From NCBI GenBank assembly GCA_020426125.1, contig JAGQQQ010000190.1, positions 1 to 5,093 on the forward strand: 5,093 nucleotides of DNA, in the 5' to 3' direction. A program made the translations under genes and the position numbers. A model generated the notes under the pieces. That model did no database searches. It was not told the origin of the DNA and saw nothing but the letters and a program-made list of their open reading frames with translations. Origin of the DNA: Planctomycetaceae bacterium. GTDB lineage: Bacteria; Planctomycetota; Planctomycetia; Planctomycetales; Planctomycetaceae. Each line of letters begins with the position of its first letter. Position 1 is the first letter of the stretch. Below, piece by piece: positions 1 through 5,093 of this stretch.

Positions 1-1
1 C

Positions 2-694
2 ACGGCTTATAACGTCGGTGAGTTCAATCATGTGCTTCCCACCTCGCTCATCGTCTGGGCGTTTGTCTATCACCGAAAACCGATCGTCTCCGGGACCCTC
101 TTGGGAATGGCATGTGGCACTCTTCTCTTTCCCGTTTTTCTTCTCCCAATCTGGGCTGCTTTTTACGGCCGCAAGGGATCAGGTCGCTTCGTCGTCGCTT
201 TACTGGGAGTGTCCGTCGTCCTGCTTAGCAGCTTGGCCCTGACGTCCATCGATTCCAACTCCTTCCTGCAAAAGACCATTGGGACGATCAATGTCGCACT
301 CAGCGGACTCTCCAACATCCCATTGAAAGGGGGCTTCTGGGCTGATGTGGACTATTTGTCCGTTTATCGCTTCCCGGTGATGGTCGCTTACTTGATCATG
401 ATCCTCGTCATGGCCTTCTGGCCGCGCGAACGCACAGTGGAACTTCTCCTTTCCCAGTCCGCAGCGGCAGTCGTGGGAATTCAATTGTGGTACACCCAAA
501 AAGGAAGCGTCTACCTGCTCTGGTATCTCCCAATTATGCTGATGGTCATCTTCCGACCCCGGCTGCTGCACCTCAAACGATTTGGAGCCTCCGACGCCGA
601 GAGCGAATCTAATACTCTCAAAAACGGCCGCTCCGGCGCCCCCTCCCCCATCAGCCGCGCCGCGTCCGGCTCAAACTTGCAACTATTCCGGTAA
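2..694 (+). CDS. GT87/DUF2029-like polytopic membrane protein, 5'-truncated by window edge
   Basis: The frame is open to the left edge, so the start lies outside the window; 230 residues and a TAA stop are visible. A GTG at 32 is only an internal valine codon, since coding continues upstream of it (TAYNVGEFNH). About five to six hydrophobic segments are seen, at roughly residues 14-24, 27-55, 62-81, 124-140, 147-163 and 169-185. A polar, Ser-rich tail of about 45 residues follows (186-230), probably cytoplasmic and disordered. The opening GEFNHVLPTSLIVWAF, followed by a basic loop and a Gly-rich helix, resembles the G-x-x-N loop and next helix of GT87/DUF2029 (GT-C fold) polyprenyl-phosphate-sugar glycosyltransferases. 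The FRPRL ending after the last helix also recalls planctomycete members of that group. Substrate and product cannot be inferred. The catalytic N-terminal loop, where GT-C acidic residues normally sit, is not in the window, so activity is untested. The family call is from recalled similarity. Confidence 0.72.
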   Translation, partial: TAYNVGEFNHVLPTSLIVWAFVYHRKPIVSGTLLGMACGTLLFPVFLLPIWAAFYGRKGSGRFVVALLGVSVVLLSSLALTSIDSNSFLQKTIGTINVALSGLSNIPLKGGFWADVDYLSVYRFPVMVAYLIMILVMAFWPRERTVELLLSQSAAAVVGIQLWYTQKGSVYLLWYLPIMLMVIFRPRLLHLKRFGASDAESESNTLKNGRSGAPSPISRAASGSNLQLFR

Positions 695-779
695 ACGGCT
701 TTCTCAGAATGCCCGAGGGCCGCCGACTGCCCGTCAATGACGAACCCTTTTGAACATACCACTCTCCCTTGAATTAGAG

Positions 780-799
780 TCGGCAAGTAGCCTTGCCGA
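780..799. repeat. Inverted repeat / hairpin TCGGCAAG-tagc-CTTGCCGA
   Basis: Perfect 8-bp arms (tcggcaag and cttgccga) flank a 4-base loop (tagc). No T-run follows, so it is not a typical intrinsic terminator, although it lies 85 bases after the stop of the upstream membrane-protein gene. The core GGCAAGT and the right flank CTTG(C/T)CGA...ATGC are shared with the palindrome at 4702-4717 in the other intergenic gap, which suggests a dispersed REP-like family. It could equally be an operator or a transcript-stabilising stem. The structure is seen directly; any role is inference. Confidence 0.55.
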
Positions 800-823
800 A
801 CTGATGCTGCAACACATCTTTCA

Positions 824-843
824 GAGTTCAGTTGCTGTAACTC
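824..843. other. Small imperfect hairpin gagtt-cag-ttg-ctg-t-aactc
   Basis: An outer stem of 5 bp (gagtt/aactc) and an inner stem of 3 bp (cag/ctg) are separated by one bulged T, with a ttg loop. It begins 24 bases downstream of the stronger hairpin at 780-799, so the two form a tandem pair of stem-loops in the gap. The stem is short and AT-balanced and has no T-run; it may be chance. Confidence 0.25.
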
Positions 844-1035
844 GTCCCTCAATAATTTTGCGGTTCGACTGAGAGTGTCAAATTCAAGTCTTACTCCCCT
901 CAAAAGGTGCGTGATTCCATCAAATCATGCGACTTGTTCTCATATCGTGACACAGTTTTTCCTCGGCGGAGGTCCGCTGGACAATCCACCAAACCACAAT
1001 GGCTCCCGGCGCCGCGGCTGGAGGAAACGGCCGAA

Positions 1036-1041
1036 AAGGAG
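1036..1041 (+). promoter_or_regulatory. Shine-Dalgarno AAGGAG deciding the DUF1583 start
   Basis: AAGGAG ends five bases before the ATG at 1047 and eight bases before the immediately following second ATG at 1050. Both are well spaced, and this fixes translation initiation at the ATGATG pair. The frame also has an ATG at 999, but starting there would place the Shine-Dalgarno sequence inside the gene and add a Gly/Ala/Arg-rich stretch (MAPGAAAGGNGRKGEA) in front of what otherwise looks like an ordinary signal sequence. Confidence 0.8.
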
Positions 1042-1046
1042 AAGCA

Positions 1047-4000
1047 ATGATGGGGCAGAGGCATTCCGATTCGCCAATACGTTTGGCAGAGTCGAATCGT
1101 CTGATCTGGTTCGCAACCGGCTGTCTTTGTTGTTTTTTTTCTCTTTCAGGAAAGGACATCGACGCTGAGGAGGATTCCTCGATTGACCGGGCGATGACAG
1201 CGATCTTCGGGGAAGCCGTCCTGTCGCAGAATGTCATGGCCATTTGCGACCGTGCCGCTCGAATGGACACTCGCACGCGGTACGACTTCCTGAAGAATTG
1301 GGTGTTGAATCTGGAGTCGCCGGGGGGGATTCGACTCGCTCTGGACTTTTCCCCCGCCGATCCTGTCCACGTAGGGAGTGTCGCGAGCCCAGCTTCCGAT
1401 TTGGGGTCGTCGGTGCGAACGCGGACCGGCGGCGAAGTCGTCTCGCCGGCTGCGGATCTCATTCGAGCGGCAAGGAAGTTGGACCGGCTCCCTTCGCTCA
1501 GGCAGGAGATTGTGAGTTCAGCGAGGGAGGGGGAATCGCATCACCCACGCCGGCTTGCCCTGCTGGCTGCAATCGATATGGAGTCGCACGACTCAGCCTC
1601 CGTGATTGCCCAACTGCGATTGCTACTTGCGGCCTCGTCCGAGCAACAGGATTTTGATCCTAGGGAAAATCCTGGCCTGCTATTCGCTCTCGATCGATTG
1701 TTGCGATATGACGCGTCTCAGACGGAGATCGCCGCGGAACTCGCGGAGTTGTCCAGGCAGTTCCAGGGCAAGAGAGCGACAAGCATTGCCGCCCGTCATT
1801 TGAAGGCAACCATTCATCGCCTGATGGTAGCGTCGACTGGTCCACTTTCCGAAAATCCGGTCCTAGAATCCACGCAGTGGCATTCTGTGAGCCGCCACTC
1901 CGCACGGTCCCGAGGGACGGGTCTGAATCCCTCGATCTGGGTGACGGAACAGGGTCAAGCGGCCAACATTGCCAGCCATGGCGACGACCTCCTGTATTTC
2001 CACGTGCCGTGTCGAGGAAATCTGATTGTGGAAGGAGACCTCAGCACATTTCGCAGCCGCGATATGGAGATGCAAGTCGCGGGGCACTGGTGCGCCCCTT
2101 CAATCACGCGCGATAAATACTCGACCGGGACGATCCGTGGAACGCGAACGTACCATCCACTTGCCGAAACGATGCCGCCGGTCCGGTCTGAAATCCGCAG
2201 CCAGACCATTATGCACGACCAAACACTGACGACCTCTTTCGACGGTCGCAGGATCGATGCCATTTCCTTGCCGGCCGATCACGATCCCTGGATCGCGGTG
2301 AGGAGTGATCAGTTTTATGAAGGCCACGCCAGAAACATCTGGATTGGGGGCCAGCCGGTCGTGCCCGATCAGATTTCGATTGTTTCCGACCGCCAGCTCT
2401 CAGGGTGGATCAGTTATTTCGACAGCTCGATCGGCCATCTTGACGCACAATGGAGGCCCGCAGCCAATCCAGATCTGATCCGATTGATTGGAACTCGGCG
2501 GGTGAATATGTCAGGAACCGGATTGGAGGAAGCTATCCACTACCATCGTCCGATGTTGGAAGACGGAGTGATGGAGATGGAATTCTACTACCGATCTGAC
2601 GAAATTCATGTGCATCCCGCACTCGATAGGATCTGTTTCCTGCTCAAGCCGGATGGGGTCAGGATTCATTGGTTGACGAACGGGGCGTTTGATCGTTCGG
2701 GTCTCGACCCGATGAATGAAGTCCTCGTTGCGGACAATCAGCGTGGACCGTCGACTCTGCCGTTGAAGAACGACGCATGGAACGCCCTGCACCTGAAGCT
2801 GATAGGAAATACCGTCGAACTGACTCTGAACGGTGTCTTCATTTATGAATGTCACTTACCACCGGAGAATTCACGGTCATTCGGTTTGTTCCACTATGCC
2901 GATCAGACGGAGGCTCGCGTCCGCAGCATTGTTTATCGAGGCGACTGGCCGCGACAATTGCCTGCAAGAACACAACAGGAACTCGCAAACCCGATTGAAA
3001 CGGAACTGGAAGAGGACTTGGCGGCCCTGCCGATCGCGATGGATCATACTTTTGGCTCCAGTCAGTCGGGAGAGCGTCCAATCGTTCCCGCGCCCATAGG
3101 GCGGGAGCAAACAACAGGCTTTCCTCAGTATGTGTTTGCAGTCAATGAGGCCGACACGGTCAACTTCTTTGATCTCGCAGATGACGGGCTGAGGGTCCGT
3201 CGTCCCGGTGTTGATGATGACCGCTGGTATGACACCATCCTGTCGCCTCAACTGGAACTTCACGGCAATTTTGACATCGTGGCTCGATGCACAGACTTTG
3301 AAGCAAAGTATGATGTCGGGGGATATGGTTCCGTGGGCTTGCGACTGAGTGTTGACGATGACCGCGAAACCTGGTGCACCTGGATTCGGCGTACGCAACC
3401 ACAGAAAAATGGCGATGTGAAACACTTTCTGCATCTCATGATGTCTCAACGCCGTGACGGAGAAGTTGTTCACGAGTTTTTTGATGCCGGCCCCGCCGAA
3501 GGCAGACAGGGTGGACTCCGAATTGCACGACGAGGGGAGACGTTGATCTTTCTGTATGCCGACGGGGATTCGCCGTTCTTTCGTGTGATGAAGACCTTTC
3601 CCATCGGCCGCGAGGCGACGGTTCCCAACGGACTCCGGTTGATGGTCAGTTCGCATCAAGCCGGGGAGACTCAAGCCACTTGGAAGAGCCTTCGCATTGC
3701 GGCCACTCAGGTCACAGGCACGGCCACGGTGACGCCGCTTCTGACGTTGGCCGAACTGAACCGCGTGCGAGCAGAATTCACTCCGCTCGTCGAAGTGGAT
3801 TTCTCAGACCCGGCATCGGTCGACAAGGCGTTCTTGTCGCAGTTGCTTCCCGGAGCAACGATGGAGTATCAGCCCGAAGGGCTCAAAGTGACATCGCCCG
3901 GCCAGAAGGCATGGTCGTCATCCAATCTGGTCAGCCGAGAGGGAATTTCCGGGGACTTTGACGTTCAATTGGACTTCGAAGCATTGAAGTTCATGGACTC

Positions 4001-4436
4001 TGCCGACGGAGGAGAATCGACAATCTTCGTGATGTTGGAGTTCGATGGGCCAGGGACGCCGGAGATTCACTGCAAGTTTGCCATTGATTCACAGGGTCTG
4101 CGGACCGCCGAAACCCAACTCCGATTTCGTCGTCGCACGGGACGGTTCGACTACCAGGAAGTCCACTGCCGACCGGTCGCCCATGTCACTTCGTTGCGTG
4201 TTGCCCGTCGAGACGGACTTGCTTACCTGATGTTTCGCGAGGATGGCGAGGAGTCCTTCAAGATTCTCGGTGTTCTCCCCGCTGGAACCGGCCCACTGAA
4301 GAACAGCGGAGTGCAAGTCAGGGTCCACACGGGCGGGGAAGAACGCGAAACACAGGTGCTGTTCAAGAAATGGAGCATCCTAGCGACTCCTCAGCCCCTC
4401 GATCCGATCCAACGATTTAGGGGACTTTTTGAGTGA
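1047..4436 (+). CDS. Large exported DUF1581/DUF1583-type planctomycete protein with repeated C-terminal beta-sandwich modules
   Basis: 1129 residues; function unknown. The start is set by AAGGAG five bases upstream of ATGATG. Residues 1-18 are polar and basic, 19-33 hydrophobic (LIWFATGCLCCFFSL), with a plausible signal-peptidase site after IDA (38-40), so export is likely. Residues about 45-265 look mainly helical. Residues about 275-470 (W278 onward, GNLIVEGD at 324-331) resemble DUF1581. The DUF1583 core runs to about 635: YHRPMLEDG (499-507), HPALDRICFLL (523-533), IHWLTNG (540-546), WNALHLKL (578-585), then GLFHYADQTEARVR...RGDWP (613-635). A linker with an acidic stretch (ETELEED) follows. 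Two further units, about 700-888 and 914-1116, repeat the same layout: GNFDIV/GDFDVQ near the start, LRIARRGETLIFLY/LRVARRDGLAYLMF late, WKSLRIAATQ/KKWSILATPQ at the end. These look like ConA-like (LamG-type) jelly-roll folds, which often bind glycans; binding is inference. No catalytic motif is recognised. The family call is from memory of its signatures and fairly firm; domain edges are approximate. Confidence 0.88.
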   Translation: MMGQRHSDSPIRLAESNRLIWFATGCLCCFFSLSGKDIDAEEDSSIDRAMTAIFGEAVLSQNVMAICDRAARMDTRTRYDFLKNWVLNLESPGGIRLALDFSPADPVHVGSVASPASDLGSSVRTRTGGEVVSPAADLIRAARKLDRLPSLRQEIVSSAREGESHHPRRLALLAAIDMESHDSASVIAQLRLLLAASSEQQDFDPRENPGLLFALDRLLRYDASQTEIAAELAELSRQFQGKRATSIAARHLKATIHRLMVASTGPLSENPVLESTQWHSVSRHSARSRGTGLNPSIWVTEQGQAANIASHGDDLLYFHVPCRGNLIVEGDLSTFRSRDMEMQVAGHWCAPSITRDKYSTGTIRGTRTYHPLAETMPPVRSEIRSQTIMHDQTLTTSFDGRRIDAISLPADHDPWIAVRSDQFYEGHARNIWIGGQPVVPDQISIVSDRQLSGWISYFDSSIGHLDAQWRPAANPDLIRLIGTRRVNMSGTGLEEAIHYHRPMLEDGVMEMEFYYRSDEIHVHPALDRICFLLKPDGVRIHWLTNGAFDRSGLDPMNEVLVADNQRGPSTLPLKNDAWNALHLKLIGNTVELTLNGVFIYECHLPPENSRSFGLFHYADQTEARVRSIVYRGDWPRQLPARTQQELANPIETELEEDLAALPIAMDHTFGSSQSGERPIVPAPIGREQTTGFPQYVFAVNEADTVNFFDLADDGLRVRRPGVDDDRWYDTILSPQLELHGNFDIVARCTDFEAKYDVGGYGSVGLRLSVDDDRETWCTWIRRTQPQKNGDVKHFLHLMMSQRRDGEVVHEFFDAGPAEGRQGGLRIARRGETLIFLYADGDSPFFRVMKTFPIGREATVPNGLRLMVSSHQAGETQATWKSLRIAATQVTGTATVTPLLTLAELNRVRAEFTPLVEVDFSDPASVDKAFLSQLLPGATMEYQPEGLKVTSPGQKAWSSSNLVSREGISGDFDVQLDFEALKFMDSADGGESTIFVMLEFDGPGTPEIHCKFAIDSQGLRTAETQLRFRRRTGRFDYQEVHCRPVAHVTSLRVARRDGLAYLMFREDGEESFKILGVLPAGTGPLKNSGVQVRVHTGGEERETQVLFKKWSILATPQPLDPIQRFRGLFE

Positions 4437-4468
4437 AACCTCCCCCGTGATTCGACTCGGAACCGGCA

Positions 4469-4504
4469 GGGTTTGAGTCTTGTGAGCGGGGATTGAGGGG
4501 TGGG
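4469..4504 (+). other. G-rich stretch with four G-tracts
   Basis: Four runs of at least three G lie on the plus strand at 4469-4471, 4488-4491, 4497-4500 and 4502-4504, with intervening lengths of 16, 5 and 1 bases. It begins 33 bases after the stop codon of the DUF1583 gene, so it would be in that transcript's 3' untranslated region. The first loop is longer than the usual quadruplex definition, so a G-quadruplex is only a possibility. Confidence 0.2.
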
Positions 4505-4638
4505 AAACGGCTTGAGCGATCTCGTGAGGGGAACCTGAGCAAAAAGCAACTGCCCACAGAGCATCTGAGGTTCGTGAGGTGGACCCCAAAAAACTGTTGC
4601 AGCCAGACGGCAGGGTAGAGTAAGCCTCAGAACCACTA

Positions 4639-4653
4639 TCAAAACCGGTTTGA
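4639..4653. other. Palindrome around AAACCGGTTT
   Basis: The 10-base perfect palindrome aaaccggttt occupies 4642-4651. An alternative reading pairs tcaaa (4639-4643) with tttga (4649-4653) around accgg. It is self-symmetric, as many dimeric regulator sites are, but it lies between convergent genes and not in front of any start in this window, so an operator role is not supported. It may be chance. Confidence 0.2.
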
Positions 4654-4701
4654 AAAGTGAGAGCAAATCGGTCGTTTTCCAAGCGAGGAATCCGAAGCAG
4701 G

Positions 4702-4717
4702 CAAGTCTAGAGACTTG
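4702..4717. repeat. Inverted repeat CAAGTCT-ag-AGACTTG
   Basis: Perfect 7-bp arms flank a 2-base centre, giving a near-continuous 16-base palindrome that, as a stem, would need to open the centre to form a loop. The left context GGCAAGT and right context CTTGTCGATGC resemble the hairpin at 780-799 (GGCAAGT...CTTGCCGA...GATGC), so the two could be divergent copies of one small intergenic repeat. It lies 81 bases past the 3' end of the convergent minus-strand gene. No T-run is adjacent on either strand, which argues against an intrinsic terminator. Confidence 0.5.
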
Positions 4718-4797
4718 TCGATGCAGAATGACACCGCATAGCGATAGACGTTGCTACTCGAACTCAAGCAAGGGATTGATCGCAGTGCTAACAGAAA

Positions 4798-5093
4798 CTA
4801 CTGCCAGAACTGCCACCACTTCTTTGTCGGAGACACTCTGCCCGGTTCCAGATGATCGGCGTCTGAATTGAAGGTTTTGTGTTGGACCAGTTGAACGCCC
4901 CCGCATGCCCCGCAAAACGAAGTGAATGCGCCCATCGCCGAGTCGGCTCGGGAGTTCGGAAAAATCTTCCGGATCAGATCAGAAGGAGCATCGAACAATT
5001 CCGACAACCCACATTTGTTGCACGGATGAATAATCCAGTCGTCTCGTTCTCGAAGATACTTTTCCCTGACCTGCAGAGGATGTTCTCCACTTG
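4798..5093 (-). CDS. C-terminal part of a two-CxxC (probable zinc-ribbon) protein, 5' end outside window
   Basis: On the minus strand the frame is open from the right edge to a TAG at 4800-4798, giving 97 visible residues (first full codon at 5091-5089). Two cysteine pairs are visible: C24-x-x-C27 (HPCNKCG) and C60-x-x-C63 (FCGACGG), 32 residues apart, an arrangement typical of a four-cysteine zinc ribbon. Between them lies a stretch that may be helical (SDLIRKIFPN), and the protein ends in an aromatic tail, KKWWQFWQ. A TTG at 5007 could be proposed as the start, but that would discard the first CxxC, so the gene more likely begins beyond the window. I do not recognise the family; nucleic-acid or protein binding through the metal site is possible but not shown. 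The gene converges on the DUF1583 gene. The cysteine spacing makes the coding call better than frame length alone would. Confidence 0.62.
   Translation of the reverse strand, partial: SGEHPLQVREKYLRERDDWIIHPCNKCGLSELFDAPSDLIRKIFPNSRADSAMGAFTSFCGACGGVQLVQHKTFNSDADHLEPGRVSPTKKWWQFWQ

Larger units (their letters stand above)
695..1046. other. Intergenic region between membrane protein and DUF1583 gene
   Basis: This 352-base gap has no convincing gene. Open frames crossing it on either strand run into the flanking coding regions out of frame and show low-complexity or Arg/Ser-rich translations typical of shadows. It holds two inverted repeats (780-799 and 824-843), a short symmetric motif cgtcaatgacg (732-742), and the ribosome binding site of the next gene. 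No hairpin followed by a T-run is seen after the TAA at 692-694, so no intrinsic terminator can be called for the first gene. I do not see a promoter with both boxes well matched; the promoter of the downstream gene presumably lies here because of the gap size, but its position is not supported by sequence. Confidence 0.6.
4437..4797. other. Intergenic region between convergent genes
   Basis: This 361-base stretch separates the DUF1583 gene from the minus-strand CxxC gene. Open frames on both strands exist here, but none has a ribosome binding site with a sensible start or a recognisable protein; the longest, on the minus strand, run back into the end of the DUF1583 gene. Contents that can be pointed to are a G-rich stretch (4469-4504), the palindromes at 4639-4653 and 4702-4717, and a 9-base direct repeat cggcagggt (4464-4472 and 4608-4616) that may be chance. 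No hairpin followed by a T-run is seen in either orientation, so the termination sites of the two converging transcripts are not identified. Confidence 0.6.

Noticed and set aside
511..903. A 130-codon minus-strand open frame across the end of the membrane-protein gene and the gap.
   Set aside because: Half of it is antisense to the well-supported membrane protein, and the intergenic half contains the 780-799 hairpin and no recognisable motif.
999..1046. The upstream in-frame ATG at 999 as start of the DUF1583 protein.
   Set aside because: The AAGGAG at 1036-1041 is ideally placed for the ATG at 1047, and the extra 16 residues are low-complexity and would precede a normal signal sequence.
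1130..1150. A pyrimidine-rich tract ending in CAGG that resembles a eukaryotic 3' splice acceptor.
   Set aside because: The reading frame runs straight through it, it encodes the hydrophobic core of a signal sequence, and the gene has a bacterial ribosome binding site.
920..1462. A 180-codon minus-strand open frame covering the DUF1583 start and upstream gap.
   Set aside because: It is antisense to the signal sequence and N-terminal region, and its translation is Arg/Ser/Pro-rich with no family resemblance.
2877..3674. A 265-codon open frame on the minus strand inside the DUF1583 gene.
   Set aside because: It lies fully antisense to a well-supported gene, its translation shows no recognisable domain, and its length is explained by the codon pattern of the plus-strand gene.
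4530..4578. Possible hairpin gaacct...aggttc in the right-hand gap as a terminator.
   Set aside because: The stem is only six base pairs with a loop of about 30 bases and no T-run follows, so it is not distinguishable from chance.
4380..4682. Two overlapping minus-strand open frames (about 100 and 91 codons) after the DUF1583 gene.
   Set aside because: They overlap each other in different frames, run into the end of the DUF1583 gene, and show neither a ribosome binding site nor a recognisable protein.
4650..4871. A 73-codon plus-strand open frame in the right-hand gap.
   Set aside because: It overlaps the minus-strand CxxC gene, lacks a clear ribosome binding site, and its Ser/Thr/Arg-rich translation looks like a shadow.
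1..5093. Search by eye for CRISPR repeats, tRNA genes, transposase genes, terminal inverted repeats or a defence or toxin-antitoxin system.
   Set aside because: No regularly spaced repeats, cloverleaf, transposase motif or paired small genes were seen; the window looks like ordinary planctomycete chromosome.

Overview
The window most likely comes from a planctomycete (phylum Planctomycetota), probably a moderate-GC member of the Planctomycetales/Pirellulales type. The main reason is the large exported protein in the middle, whose core carries the conserved signatures of DUF1583, a family I know almost only from planctomycetes. Wide gene spacing and a GT87-like membrane protein fit that picture. 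The organism call is inference from protein families; no rRNA or other taxonomic marker is present.

Layout: (1) bases 2-694, plus strand: the 3' part of a polytopic membrane protein resembling GT87/DUF2029-type (GT-C fold) glycosyltransferases, cut by the left edge. (2) Bases 695-1046: a 352-base non-coding gap with two small hairpins and, at its end, a clear Shine-Dalgarno sequence. (3) Bases 1047-4436, plus strand: one 1129-residue protein with an N-terminal signal sequence, a helical N-terminal region, a DUF1581/DUF1583-type core and two further C-terminal modules that look like diverged copies of the same beta-sandwich unit. (4) Bases 4437-4797: a 361-base non-coding gap between convergent genes, holding a G-rich stretch and two short palindromes. 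(5) Bases 4798-5091, minus strand: the C-terminal part of a small protein with two CxxC pairs (probable zinc ribbon), cut by the right edge.

Nothing indicates that the genes form one pathway. The membrane protein and the DUF1583 protein share a strand but are separated by 352 bases, and the zinc-ribbon gene is convergent. I see no mobile element, CRISPR array, tRNA or rRNA. The most interesting points are the three-fold repeated module in the DUF1583 protein, whose function is unknown, and two similar GGCAAGT-containing inverted repeats, one in each intergenic gap, which may belong to a dispersed repeat family.
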